The position numbers were made by a program, and so were the translations under genes. 64,000 nucleotides of DNA from Metaphire vulgaris (lineage: Eukaryota; Annelida; Clitellata; Crassiclitellata; Megascolecidae), in contig CM030847.1 of assembly GCA_018105865.1 (NCBI GenBank), positions 12,280,589 to 12,344,588 of the forward strand, in the 5' to 3' direction. Below the pieces are notes generated by a model. It did no database searches. It saw only the letters and a list, made by a program, of their open reading frames with translations, and had not been told where the DNA came from. Positions 10,484-21,378 of the stretch are shown piece after piece; position 1 is the stretch's first letter; each line of letters starts with the position of its first letter.

Positions 10484-10527
10484 AATGCGGGTTCGTATCT
10501 GATCTGCGGTCAGATACGACCCGCATT
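10484..10527. repeat. Near-perfect hairpin
   Basis: Arms AATGCGGGTTCGTATCTGA (10484-10502) and TCAGATACGACCCGCATT (10510-10527) are inverse complements with one extra base in the left arm, around a 7-nt loop. Confidence 0.8.
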
Positions 10528-10559
10528 CTCTGGACACTGTGAACCCAAAATAAAATGGG

Positions 10560-10745
10560 TGATTGCTCCTTCAGGGCAACAGGTCTGACCAGTTGGAATA
10601 TCCTTCCATCATCTTTACGGGACAACTTTGTGCACCACCTTCCTCGCATGGTTGAAGTTGAAGATGTATTTTTTGAATGATCAGCTGCAGAGCATTTGTG
10701 AATGCTAAGTGCGCCATATAAATGAACTTATCAATCAATCAAACT
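10560..10745 (+). pseudogene. LINE C-terminal fragment with (AATC)n tail
   Basis: One frame reads WNILPSSLRDNFVHHLP, matching the WN-LP block near the end of L2/CR1-type ORF2. The 3' part TAAGTGCGCCATATAAATGAAC followed by (AATC)n resembles the shared LINE 3' module. The fragment is short and decayed. Confidence 0.5.
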
Positions 10746-10984
10746 AAAACTAGATTCACATCCGCTTTAGCCCTCATTTCACATGAGTCATCACTGCTTT
10801 CATTCAAAATATCAACTATTTTCTTCTTTTATATTACTGTCCTGCCACCATTTGGATAAGGTACAGCCATAAACTACCCGGTAATGATTTTTGCTCACAT
10901 TTAACAGAATCTACTCAGTAATGTGGTCCCATCTGGCAAATAAATGATTACTAAATAGATATTTTCAGTATGATGAGGCAATTC

Positions 10985-12347
10985 TGAAGAAATCGGGGCT
11001 GGATCCGTCCGACCTCAACAACTACAGACCGGTATCCAATTTACCTTTTCTCTCTAAGCTGCTGGAGAAACTCGTAAACAAGCGGCTGGTGGGACATCTG
11101 TGCGAGAATGGGCCAATACCTACAGAGCAATCTGCCTATCGTCGAGGACACTCTACAGAGACTGCCATTTTAAAAATCCTTAATGACCTGGTGGATGCGA
11201 CTTCGAACGGACGGGTAGCGCTTCTCTGCCTACTTGATCTTTCGGCAGCGTTTGATACGGTGGATCACCAGATCCTCACCCGGCGACTGGAGATATCTTA
11301 TGGTCTGGACGGCCTTCCACTTCTATGGATCAAGAGCTATCTAGCTGATAGAACACAGGCAGTTTGGTGGAACAATCAAATGTCTTCGGAGCGTCGAGTC
11401 CAACACGGTGTGCCGCAAGGATCAGTCTTAGGCCCCTTGTTATTCATTCTGTATACAGCAGACGTCCATCGCGTCATCAAGGCTTTCGGTCTTACACCGC
11501 ATAGTTATGCAGACGATGGACAGATCTGCTCGTCATGCTTACCCTCTGAAGTGGAGCGACTACGGATTCGTTTCACTGACTGTATAGCAGCTATTGTTAC
11601 GTGGACGGAAGAGAATCGGCTCGCACTGAATCCGGCCAAGACTGAATTTTTGTGGATGAGCACCCCCAGGAGAAGGCATTTGCTAAGTCATGCCCCGTTT
11701 GTGTGGGAGATGCAGCCATTGCTCCTCCGAGCTTACGTCTTTTGGGAGTGCTCCTAGATGAGACTCTATCCTTTGAAGCGCACGTTAACAATCTGATACG
11801 CTCCTGCCACTACCAACTGCGGAGAGTGAGGTCAATTCGACGGTACCTGCCAGTGAGCGCGGCTGTTAAATTAGTGCGGGCCCTGGTACTGACACGAATT
11901 GATTACTGTAACGGTGTGCTTCTTGGACTTCCAGATACTAGACTGAACCGCATACAATCAGTGCTGAACCAGGCTGCACGAGTGATTTTCGGCTGTCGCT
12001 GGGGTGACCACGTCACTCCTCTCCTTAGAGATCGACTCCACTGGCTCCGTGTGCCACAGCGCATTGTCTACAAGCGCTGTTGGCTTACATTTCGGGCTTT
12101 ACACGATCCATTCTGTCCTAATTATCTAACTGTACTTGTATGGAGATCGACTGTGATCGAGAGGAGATCGGTTCTTAGGTCCAGTCGGAGAGTGCAGTTG
12201 TTGGTCCCTCCCCCGTCCAAGACCCCTAAGTTTGGGGAAAGATCATTCGCGCGGAAGAATCCCGCCCTGTGGAACTCTCTTCCAGACAATGTGACTGGAG
12301 CAGTCTCAGCTGAACTTTTCATTAGAAATTTGAAGACATTTATTTAA
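10985..12347 (+). pseudogene. LINE reverse transcriptase plus C-terminal region, one frameshift
   Basis: The first frame (to 11757) holds NYRPVSNLPFLSKLLEKLVN, AYRRGHSTETAIL, CLLDLSAAFDTVDH, GVPQGSVLGPLLFILYTAD, SYADDGQI (the catalytic aspartate pair) and LALNPAKTEFLW. A frameshift between about 11700 and 11750 moves to the second frame (to 12347), with LLGVLLDETLSFEAH, LTRIDYCNGVLLGLP, LRDRLHWLRVPQRIVYKRCW and the C-terminal LVPPPSKTPKFGERSF-RKNPALWNSLPD. That frame ends at an early stop in NLKTFI where other copies continue KTHLFN. The N-terminal endonuclease is absent. Confidence 0.9.
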
Positions 12348-12440
12348 TATTGGATATGAACTGTGTTAAGCGCTTTTGTTGTAGGCCTTGTAGCCTTGTC
12401 TACTGTGCTATATAAATTGTCAATAAATAAATAAATAAAT
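10985..12440 (+). mobile_element. L2/CR1-like LINE, family B copy, 5' truncated
   Basis: The copy begins within RT at KSGLDPSDLNNYRPVSN and runs to an (AAAT)n tail at 12420-12440, preceded by the shared module (AAGCGCTTTTG ... GTGCTATATAAATTGTC). Coding is well preserved, suggesting a recent insertion. Its right flank returns to unclassified DNA. Confidence 0.9.
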
Positions 12441-12859
12441 TCAGGACAGCCAGTATTTGGATGGACCGCAAAGTTGCAAGACAAGTTAACTTGGGTCTGC
12501 CAGTTAAATGGGTCAATATGGTCTGCATAGCGCTTGAGGTCAGTACAATGGCATCAAAGTGCTGTATATAGTAAACATTGCAAACAGACAATCAAAAAAA
12601 TGGGATGATGGTAAAGATATAACATTCAATTTCTCTATCTGTGTCTGATGTGGACACAAACCCACCCTGAGAAGAATTCCTTTCTTATATGAAATAAGTT
12701 CATATTTCATCTTGTACTCAGTAGATACAAGTAATTGCAAAACTGCAATCCAAACCTTCAAAAAAAACATGACAATGTAAAGTTTTGTAATGAATGAATG
12801 AAGTTTATTTCCAACTCTACAAAACCTTATAACATTTGAGCATAAACATAGGTCTAAGT
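12441..12859. other. No gene seen
   Basis: Unclassified AT-rich DNA. A short AATGAATGAATGAAG run near 12789 resembles a retroposon tail, but I could not attach it to a body. Confidence 0.45.
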
Positions 12860-13227
12860 CCGTGCTTCCCAAACTTTTCACCTTTGCGGATCACCATAAA
12901 ATTTTCTTTTTGCACCAGAATCTGGTGCCATTTAAACAAATTTTTTTTGTAATTTGGATTTTAAAAAAAATTTATATCACCTCATATACATCTTAATTTA
13001 AATATAACTCTTATAGTTATAGTGCATATCTTATAGAATCTTGTTTTTAAACAGTTTTAAACAATCCTCAAAGGAGAACATATTTAGCTTTTTTCTCATT
13101 TTTCTCAACTCACATTGCAGACCAGCAAAGAAACTTTTTTCACACTTTTCTTGACTCATGTTGCAGACTGGCAAAGAAGGGCTCACGGACCGGCACCGGT
13201 CCGCAGACCACAGTTTGGGAAGCACTG
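12860..13227. mobile_element. Short non-autonomous hAT element
   Basis: The ends are CCGTGCTTCCCAAACT and the inverse of CAGTGCTTCCCAAACTG. They are flanked by a perfect 8-bp duplication GTCTAAGT (12852-12859 and 13228-13235). A doubled motif inside (TTTTCTCA-CTCA...TTGCAGACTGGCAAAGAA at about 13088-13175) is a small tandem repeat. It has no coding capacity. TIRs of this type are widespread in animal hAT families. Confidence 0.9.
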
Positions 13228-13312
13228 GTCTAAGTAGTAGGAATAAAATCACTATGAATTCTTAATTATAGCAATTCAGTTGAATAAGGAAAACAAAACA
13301 TACATTTATCAT

Positions 13313-13749
13313 TAGGGCTGCACCGAATAGGGTTTTTAGCTATTCGGACGAATACGAATAGTCCGTTTCACTATTCGACGAATAACGAATATGAATAGTG
13401 TATACGATACCTCTCCCGCTGCAAGTCACCATAATTAGGTCAACAATAGTGCTGTGTGCTATTATAATACTATCACTACGTATAAAGAATTAGTTTTTTT
13501 AGCACAAGTTCGCAATATACATTTGTATAGCGCTAGATGGCTAGGAAAATAGAACAAAATGTTATCTCCGGCACTTGATTTAGTTCAATTTACTAAGCTG
13601 AAGTATTAAACTATATGAAATTTTTTAATGTCATGTGACCACTATTCGTATTCGTTTTGACCACCACTATTCGAATGAATACGAATAGACTATTCGTCAC
13701 CCTATTCGGCGCCGAAGCGAATGCGAATAGACTAGTCGGTGCAGCCCTA
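13313..13749. mobile_element. Short non-autonomous hAT element rich in GAATAC/GTATTC repeats
   Basis: Ends TAGGGCTGCACCGAATAG and the inverse of TAGGGCTGCACCGACTAG. The flanks TTTATCAT (13305-13312) and ATTATCAT (13750-13757) form an 8-bp duplication with one change. Both subterminal regions carry multiple copies of CGAATAG in either orientation, likely binding sites for a hAT transposase. There is no ORF of its own; the apparent frame across 13657-13926 is chance. Confidence 0.88.
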
Positions 13750-13757
13750 ATTATCAT

Positions 13758-14261
13758 CAAAGAGTGTCTGCATATGAAAATCACACTGAAGTCAGGGAGA
13801 TCTTTTTATTATGCTCCAGAACAAACTGCTGTACAACCTTCCAATATAATTATCAGGCCACAGCTAAGCAAATCCTATAATTATATTAACTATTTCAAAG
13901 CTTCAAAACTAAGTTTATTAGAATAACAAATGATGCACATATAAAATTACTTGCCTGGCCTTCGTGTTTCACAAGGATAGGGCTTTCTGCCAATTCAATT
14001 TTTCTCCATGCAGAATCTTCATATTTAAAAATTTCTCCTTAAAAAAATCATCTGCACTCAACCCAGCACAAATCATGAAGATCGTAAAATATGACAATAC
14101 CCAAGCTCAAATATTAAATATAAACTATAAACATTTTCTGCACTTGCTGTAGTAGATGCAACCACTACTGTGGCGGAATCATAAAAATGAGAGTTAAAAT
14201 AAATAATAATTAATTAATAATAAAATAAGCTGAGGACCTGTCTATTCTATTCCCTGGATAA
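13758..14261. other. No gene seen
   Basis: AT-rich DNA without convincing coding or repeat structure. Confidence 0.45.
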
Positions 14262-14536
14262 TTTATGTAATGCTATAGCATAACTAGAGACAAAGTCAAG
14301 AGCATTTTACAGAAGATGTTCATAAAAAATGCGAAATACCGTATTATCTCGGGTATAATATGCAGCCGTGTATAATACGAAACCCTGAGTTTCGAAATTT
14401 ATCATAATGCAAAAATCTTTAAACCTATGTATAATGTGCACCTGAAATTTTGAAAACCATATAATAATAGCTCCCCACTTCTGGTACCATATGTAGCAAA
14501 TTTACAAATTGCCTCTCCTTATGTATAAAAACCATG
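14262..14536 (-). repeat. LINE 3' tail relic (minus) followed by decayed TATAATATGC repeat
   Basis: 14262-14325 read in reverse is the shared LINE 3' module (AAATGCTCTTGAC ... GCATTACATAAATTATC). From 14337, TACCGTATTATCTCGGGTATAATATGC and TATAATGTGCACC belong to the decayed dispersed repeat also seen at 42015. It is interrupted at its TTAA by the next element. Confidence 0.5.
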
Positions 14537-15584
14537 TTAACCCGTTCCAGGGGAATTAATTTTTTCAAGTCGTCCCCAATCGGGGTAATTAATTTGGGGG
14601 AAAGGCGTTCATGTGAAAATGTGAACATACAAGTTTTAAACTTACTATATTTCAGGCTATATAGAAGCTAGAAAGATGCGGTTTGCACCATTGTTTAGCA
14701 TTTTTATTGCTCTTTCGAACCATCTGTGCCAAAAAAATTTTGGGGGTAGGGTCCACCCTACAGTCAAAAATAGGACCCCTTCCCAACATATTGGTCAAAT
14801 TTTGTTCAAAGCCCCATAGCAAAATTTTTCCGTGGTAACCCCCAAACAATGAGCGAGAAAGTTGTAAAGGGGTGTAATTGGAACAGAATAGTGCACAAAT
14901 TTTGGATATTGGACAAAATTTGGGGTAGTTATGATTTTTCAAACCCTACTACTCATTGCTCGAAGAAATGACAATTTTGCGAACAGATTTTCAATCTGAA
15001 AAACCAAACAACTGGGCTATATATCAGGCTATATAGAAGCTAAAAAGATGCGGTTTGCACTGTTGTTTAGCATTTTTATTGCTCTTTCAAACCATCCATG
15101 CCAAAAAGGAAAATTTTGGGAGTAGGGTCCACTCTACAGCCGAAAATCAGACCACCTAAAAATTTCAAAGCGCAATAGCAAACATTTTTCAGCAGTGACC
15201 CTCAACTGTGAGCGACAAAGTTTTAGGGCGGTGTAATTGGAACATAATAGTGCAAACATTTTGAAGATCGGGCCAAAATTGGCGGAGTTATGATTTTTCA
15301 AACCCCAGACTTGAGTCTTTTTCGAGGCATTTCAATGCAAAATCCCAGCATTTGGACGATCAACGGCAAGTTTTCTTGCTTATATAGTCAACAACAGAGA
15401 AGAAAGTGCTGCTATCTATCGAATGGATAGTAACTAAATCGAAAAGTTACTCTGGGGCGGTTTAAAACTTCAATGTCCGGGGTACACACATGCTTATGTG
15501 GCACGCTATTTATAAACGGCATTCCCCGTTTGGACATGATTTTAGGGCGCCGTTTATAGACGGCGTTAACCGGGAACGGTTTAA
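14537..15584 (-). mobile_element. TTAA-flanked two-module element, copy b
   Basis: TTAA at 14537-14540 and 15581-15584. It runs in reverse relative to copy a: CCCGTTCCAGGGG at the left, GGGAACGG at the right, with GCCGTTTATAGACGGCG palindromes just inside the right end (about 15549-15566). Two modules are bounded by AGGCTATATAGAAGCT (14655 and 15028). No ORF. Confidence 0.85.
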
Positions 15585-15635
15585 TAACCTTCCACAACGT
15601 TAGCAAAGTATATTAAACGAATCTTCTCTGCTCTA

Positions 15636-15950
15636 ATCTTCTTCTTCTTCTTCAGGTGCTCTGTCCAAAGACAGGTTCCATACTCCATCGTCGCCACTCC
15701 TCTCTATCTTGAGCTTTTATCTTCAGGGCTGAATACTTGTTTTTCCCGTAGTGTCGAACATCCACTCCAGCATCAATGTCCTTGGTCGCCCTTTCTGGGG
15801 TTTTCCATTCATCTTTCCTTCTAGTACTTCTCTTAGTAGGTTTGATTCTCTCAGAACATGACCTATCCACTTCTTTTGTCTTGTACGAATAGTGTTAATT
15901 AGGCTTTTCTTCTCTTCTACCCTCTCCAAGACTTCTTCATTTGATATTTT
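15636..15950 (-). pseudogene. RTE-like LINE, C-terminal fragment with (GAA)n tail
   Basis: On the minus strand a frame reads IRTRQKKWIGHVLRESNLL, then LEGKMNGKPQKGRPRTLMLEW and, after a frameshift, KIKAQDREEWRRWS. This is the C-terminal region of RTE-like ORF2 (the W-GH-LR and G-RKRGRP type blocks). The 3' end is marked by a TTCTTCTTCTTC run (15636-15650), the tail repeat. Confidence 0.75.
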
Positions 15951-16110
15951 TTGTTATTTTTTAGTTTTTAATTTTTTTGTTATTTTTGTTATTTTTTCTT
16001 TGTTTTGTTCTTTTTTGTTCTTTTTAAATTTATTTATTGTCTATTTTTTTGGTTCTTTTTTTGTTATTTTTTCCGTCTGCTCTAATGTCACAAATAAATG
16101 ACCCCACTTC
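15951..16110. repeat. T-rich low-complexity tract
   Basis: Repeats of TTTTTTGTTATTTT and variants. The phenylalanine-rich frame that crosses it is a composition artefact. Confidence 0.7.
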
Positions 16111-16261
16111 TGGTACCATTTCTAGCGGGTTATGGTCAGGGCTAGGCTAGAGTCAGGTTCCTGTCCGAACAACCATTACACTTCACTGGGGTCCGGATAA
16201 CGGGAAAGTACCATAGCGTTGGTTCTGCGCTTGACTGAAGAGCATTAGACATCATCAACTT
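16111..16261. other. No gene seen
   Basis: Short unclassified stretch. CCACTTCTGGTACCAT near 16105 repeats a phrase found at 14476, so it may belong to the same decayed repeat. Confidence 0.4.
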
Positions 16262-16356
16262 TCATTCATTCATTCATTCATAACTGACAACTTATATAGC
16301 GCAGTATGCATGACAAAAGGTCAAAATCAAGAGCACTTTACAGCAAATAAAATATC

Positions 16357-18193
16357 TCAACTGTACGAAATATTAAACAAGTGTGTTTTGAGTCTTCTGG
16401 CGAACATTTCAGGAGAAGTCACTTCTGTCACGTTATCCAGCAGTGCGTTCCATAGAGCCGGATTCCCACGAGACACTGAACTCTCCCTGAATATCGCAGT
16501 CTTGGCCGGAGGTGGCATGAACAGCCGAGCTCGGCCGCTCAATCAGAGTCGTGAACGCACTTCGGTCGTCGTAGGCATGTGTATCAGCGACGTTAGATAT
16601 TCCGGGCAGGTGGGATCCCGTAGCATTCGATACGTAAACCAGCATCGTTTGTACCTGATCCTTTGCGGAATCCGCAGCCAGTGGAGCCGGTCTCTCAGTA
16701 TAGGTGTTACGTGCTCGTTCCACTTGACACCAAAGATCATTCATTATGACGACCGCATTTAGAACTGACTGCAGCTGATTCAACTGACAACCCGGGAGCC
16801 CAAGCAGAATACTATTACAATAGTCTAGTCGTGATAAGATGGACGCCCTGACTAGTTGTATTGTAGCATCGATTATGAGGTAGCGACGGATCTTCACGAT
16901 CTTTCGAAGATGACAGTAGCATGACCTTGTCACGTTGCTAATGTGACCAGTGGGCATCAGTGATTCATCCAGGGTGACTCCCAATAAGCGCAATTCCTTT
17001 ACTGGGGCAACCTCAGTGCCCTCAATCAAGAACTGGATCCGGGGAATCATGCATACCCTCCTGGGGTGCTGACCCAGAGAAGCTCAGTCTTATCGGGATT
17101 CAAGGCTAATCTATTCACTGCAGTCCATTGGTTTACCGCAGAGATACAGTTAAGTATCCTGACCCATAGCCCATCAGTCTCATCAGGTGAGCAGAATCCA
17201 TATATCTGGCTATAATCCGCGTATGCATGAGACAACAGCCCAGCAGAAGAGATGATGCTTCCTATGCCAGCAACATAGAGGACGAATAGCAACGGGCCAA
17301 AGACCGATCCCTGCAGTACCCCGAAGTGCGCCGGATGAGTGGAAGACATGGAGCCATTCCACCAAACCGACTGCGTCCTACCCGTCAGGTAACCGTTCAG
17401 CCACGCCAATACTTGTCCGTTGAGGCCATAGGACCTTTCAAGCCGGTGAATGAGAATATCGTGATCGACGGTGTCAAATGCGGCCGAAAGATCCAGTGAG
17501 CAGAGGAGGGCGAGTTTGTTTGTTAGCGGTCGCATCAACGATGTCTCCAAAGACCTTCATGATCGCAGTCTCTGTGGAATGGCCACGTCAATAAGCAGAC
17601 TGGTCCCTTGGCATCAGACAATTCGTGTCTAGATGGGCGACCAGCTGCTTGTTTGCCAGTCTCTCCAGTACTTTGGAGAGAAATGGCAAATTAGAGACTG
17701 GCCGATAGCTCTTGACTTCAGCGCAATTTAGTCCAACCCGTTTGTGATGCGGGGGAATGATCGCATGCCTCCAGGTCTCTGGGAATTCGCCACTCTTTAG
17801 GGACTTCTCCAGAAGCGTCGATAAGAATGGTGCAAGCACCTCAAGCGAAGCCTTCAGTAGCCACGTCGGCAGCGGGTCACTTGAACAGTGCTTGTTTGGC
17901 ATTGACCGTATCGTGTCCACAACCTCCGCCTGAGTTGGGGAAGAGAATGCAGTGAGGAGTGGGCCGGAGTAGTGTGAGTAGACTGCGTGCCCAGCACCAG
18001 ACGTCCTCTCCCGGATTGCACTAATCTTCTCGTCCATATACTGGTGGTACTGCTCAGATGTGAAGTCGAAGGATTGGCTCAGGCCAGTGGCATCTGCCCC
18101 AAGTAGGCTGTCAAGGTGTCTCCAGGTACCCTTGGAGTCATTCTTAGAGGAGTCTAATACCCGTCTCCAGTACATACGTCCCTTCCTCCTCAC
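16357..18193 (-). pseudogene. LINE reverse transcriptase (family D), several frameshifts
   Basis: The segment from 18193 down to 17588 has RKGRMYWRRVL, DPLPTWLLKASLEVLAPFL, then YRPVSNLPFLSKVLERL. The next, 17550-17047, has LLCSLDLSAAFDTVDH, GVLQGSVFGPLLFVLYVAGI, the catalytic box HAYADYSQIY (second aspartate changed to tyrosine) and LALNPDKTELLWV. The next, 17050-16433, has LLGVTLDES and LSRLDYCNSILLGLPG, then a frameshift. The final block is VPPPAKTAIF and SRGNPALWNALLD (16357-16542). The YADY change alone would kill catalysis. Confidence 0.88.
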
Positions 18194-18209
18194 CAGGCGC
18201 CTACTTGCT

Positions 18210-19276
18210 TTAACCCGTTCCCGGGCAATGCCGTCTTAAAACGGCACCCGAATATCATATCCCAAAGTGTAACACCGTCTATAAACGGCGTGCCACATAA
18301 TGATCGGACATTGCAGTTTTAAACTGCCCCGGGACTCCGGGAGTAACTTTTCGATTTAGTTTACTATCCATTCGATAGATGGCAGCACTTTCTTCGCTGT
18401 TGTTGACTATTATAAGCAAGAAAACGCCATTGATCATCCAAATACTGGGATTTTTCATTGAAATGCCTCAAAAAAGACTCAAGTCTGAGGTTTGAAAAAT
18501 CATTACTCCACCATAACTCAGCCAATTTTGGCCCGATCTTCAAAATATGTGCACTATTATGTTCCAATTACAATGCCCTAAAACTTTCTCGCTCACAGTT
18601 TGGAGGTCACCGCTGAAAATTTTTTGCTATTGCGCTTTGAAAACTTTTTGGGGGCAGGGTTCCGATTTTCGGCTGTAGGGTGGACCTACCCCCAAAAATC
18701 TTTTTTGGCACGCATGGTTCGAAAGAGCAATAAAAATGCTAAACAACGGTGCAACCCGCATCTTTCTAGCTTCTATATAGCCTGAAATATACTCAGTTGT
18801 TCAATTTTTCAGATTGAAAATCTGTTCGCAAAATTGTCATTTCTTCGAGCAATGAGTAATATTGTTTGAAAAATCATAACTGCCCCAAATTTTGTCCAAT
18901 CTTCAAAATTTTTGCATTTTTCTGTTCCAATTACACCCCTTTATAACTCTCTCGCTCACAGTTTGGGGGTTACCATGGAAAAAAGTTTGCTATGGGGCTT
19001 GGAACAAAATTTGACCAAAATGTTGGGGAGAGGTCCTATTTTGGGCTGTAGGGTGGACCCTACCCCAAAAATTTTCTTCTTTGGCATGGATGGTTCGAAA
19101 GAGCAATAAAAATGCTAAGCAATGGTGCAAACCGCATCTTTCTAGCTTCTATATAGCCTGAAATATAGTAAGTTTAAAACTTGTATGTTCACAATTTCAC
19201 ATGAACGCCTTTCCCCCAAATTAAATAACCCGATTGGGGACGACTTGAAAAATTAAATCCCCCTGCAACGGGTTAA
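18210..19276 (+). mobile_element. TTAA-flanked two-module element, copy c
   Basis: TTAA at 18210-18213 and 19273-19276. The left end is CCCGTTCCCGGGCAATGCCG and the right end is CCCCCTGCAACGGG, giving a short inverted repeat CCCGTT. Palindromic GCCGTCTTAAAACGGC and CCGTCTATAAACGG blocks follow. Two modules each end with AGCTTCTATATAGCCTGAAATA. It is inserted in the minus-strand LINE with no loss or gain of bases apart from the TTAA duplication. Confidence 0.92.
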
Positions 19277-19385
19277 GGGAAGTGCGCCATGAGTCATATG
19301 CTCTAGCTTCTCCTTCTGATCCTTTACAGGTATATCTCCAGTAGACTCTTTCCTTACGGCGAGCCTCACGCCGAGCACGCCTGCA

Positions 19386-19460
19386 GTCGTCATCATAGTA
19401 AGGCCATCATAATCGTCATCATAGTAAGGCCATCATAGTCGTCATCATAGGAAGGCCGAC
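19386..19460 (-). repeat. Triplicated 26-bp unit inside LINE coding
   Basis: Three copies of a unit like GTCGTCATCATAGTAAGGCC follow one another. In other LINE copies the corresponding place holds a single FYD-C-type segment, so this copy expanded after or during insertion. Confidence 0.75.
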
Positions 19461-19515
19461 GGGGTCTAACACGCACTGACATTAGCTTCACCGGGGCGAG
19501 TTCGTCGAGAATATT

Positions 19516-20150
19516 CGTTAAATGTTTTTATTGTTATATCTTATCATGAAATATGAGGAATGTAAATGCAAATGCTACATTTTTCTTTTCATATTCTAGT
19601 ACGCAATCAAAAACCCTTTGAAATGACATATGCAGTGTAAATATTGCTGTGATATTTGACTTCAAACATTTTGGGGAACTGTTGAGGGGTAAATTCTGTG
19701 AAAACAACATGGCAGCCAAAGAGTTAAGCTAAATCTGAAAGTACATCTCTTGAAATGACTTGCATCACTTGCCAATGCAAGTTAATTTAGTCTTGGCTAC
19801 ACCTATGGCAGTACATAATTTGTTTTTTCATAATAATTGAATTTCATTATTGGCTGCATGTCCAAGGACTGATTTCTAGCAACTCATAATAACCTAAGTC
19901 AAGATCAGTAATGCAAAACTTACCTGACTTCTCTGTTTTCCAAGGGGCAGCTTCTAAGAGTTGAACCAAGAGTAATGGGATGTCATGAATGTTAAGTATA
20001 CGTTCAGTGCAGGCTAGTGGCAACCTGAAACAGAATATCCTGCACATTAAAGCACTATAGCTAAATATCTCTTTTCTCAGAGTGATGCTTTGATATATAA
20101 TTTAAAAAATCAAGATATTAAATGAATTGGCACTCTTAACCCCTTAACCG
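19516..20150. other. No gene seen
   Basis: AT-rich DNA with short open frames but none matching a family I recognise. CTTAACCCCTTAACCGG near 20135-20151 looks like the end of a TTAA-type element, without a partner. Confidence 0.4.
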
Positions 20151-20156
20151 GAAAAT

Positions 20157-20390
20157 TGGCCGCCAAACAGTCCGGATTTGAATCCTGTAGACTATTCAGT
20201 CTGGGGAATGCTTCAACAGCTTGTCTACAGACAGAGAATTCGCGATATTGAACATTTGAAAGAAGTTCTGACAGCATGCTGGAACGAAATCAGCCAGGAC
20301 ACTATCAGCCAGACTATTGCACAGTTTCGCAAGCGATTATCATCGGTTATCACAGCAAATGGAGGACAAATTGAACATCACTTAGACTGA
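20157..20390 (+). pseudogene. Tc1/mariner transposase, C-terminal fragment
   Basis: The frame opens WPPNSPDLNPVDYSVWGML, the block carrying the last catalytic acidic residue (D) of mariner-like transposases. It continues about 60 residues (LKEVLTACWNEISQ, then RKRLSSVITANGG-IEH) to a stop. That ending matches the usual mariner C-terminus. The catalytic core upstream is absent. Confidence 0.8.
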
Positions 20391-20403
20391 AATTTCTTAT
20401 ACA

Positions 20404-20933
20404 TTAATCCGTTCACCGTGCGCGACGACTCAGCCATGCCGGCTGCCATCTTTCTTTATTCATGCGCGACGTGTCTGAACCGTCCTGTGAGTTTCGTAAT
20501 GCTGTGTAGGAAATTGCTTCAATAAATTGATTTGCTGGGTTAGAATTGATGTATCTTTACCAAATGTTGACTGATTTTCAAACTTATTGATTTATTTTGT
20601 TCCACTGATATGCCCCTACAACTTTGCCACTCATCCGAGGTTACCACTAAAAAATGTTTGCTAGGAAGCTTTGAAAATTTTTTGGGAGAAGGGGTGCTAT
20701 TTTAGGCCATAAAGTGGACCTACCCCCCAATTTCTTTGTTTTGCACAAATGGTTAGAAAGAGAAATAAAAAGGCTAAACAATGGTGTATACCTCATCTTC
20801 TTAGCTCTTATATAGCCTGAGATATAGCAAATTAAAAAAAACAGTTTTCATTTTTGAAGAACGTTTCTCCAAAAAATAATTCCCCGGTATGGTGACGGCA
20901 TCTAAAAATTTAATCCCTGTTGAAGGGGTTTAA
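20404..20933 (+). mobile_element. TTAA-flanked single-module element, copy i (diverged)
   Basis: TTAA at 20404-20407 and 20930-20933, ends CCGTTCACCG-type and TGTTGAAGGGG. Only one module is present (GAGGTTACCACTAAAAAATG ... CTCTTATATAGCCTGAGATA). At 522 bp it is about half the usual size. It sits in the 3' untranslated part of a mariner relic. Confidence 0.75.
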
Positions 20934-21020
20934 AAAATCCTGAAATTTTACAGTTCATTCAATATTAGCTTGAATGCCAAACCTAAATGTGACTAGTCCG
21001 GTTTTTTTTGTGCCACCCTG

Positions 21021-21378
21021 TATAAGCATTTAATTTCTTAAATGATGTACCAATGTTGCAATAGCTGTGACACACTACTTTTGAGGCGTTTTCACCATAA
21101 AAGCATAAAATTGAGCATCACATCACTCATAAGTTCCACTTTAGGTGAAATTGGAGACCAAGACAAAATATTGGTTCCATATATATGTTATGCATCTGAT
21201 GCTAACAGTTGGAAAGCCTTATTAAAGGCTATGTGTCCATCCATACTGTCTGCAGTCCCAATGATATGAAGGGAGAAGAAGGATCGTGTAACTGATTTTT
21301 TACTTCTGCATGATGCCTCCAGATTTTTTCCAAGAAGAAAAGTTTTATTGAGCAGCCAAATATTGCTTCTGCAATAGG
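21021..21378. other. No gene seen
   Basis: A short stretch between two mobile elements; nothing recognisable. Confidence 0.4.

Larger units (their letters stand above)
16262..19515 (-). mobile_element. L2/CR1-like LINE, family D copy, split by a TTAA element
   Basis: The minus-strand copy starts near 19515 (NILDELAPV, end of the endonuclease-to-RT linker) and ends in a (TGAA)n tail at 16262-16282. The shared 3' module (AAAGTGCTCTTGATTTTGACC ... GCGCTATATAAGTTGTC) sits at 16287-16345. It is interrupted by a 1.07-kb TTAA element (18210-19276). Removing that element and one TTAA joins DSWRTSL to KASRRLV in frame. Confidence 0.88.
20157..21020 (+). mobile_element. Tc1/mariner relic, C-terminal transposase and 3' end, split by a TTAA element
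   Basis: 20157-20399 codes for the transposase C-terminus. The sequence resumes at 20934, and 20995-21019 (CCGGTTTTTTTTGTGCCACCCTGTA) looks like the 3' inverted repeat. Between them sits the single-module TTAA element. The 5' half is missing. Confidence 0.7.

Noticed and set aside
15892..16101. Phenylalanine-rich membrane protein
   Set aside because: A T-rich low-complexity tract, with no start context or homologue pattern.
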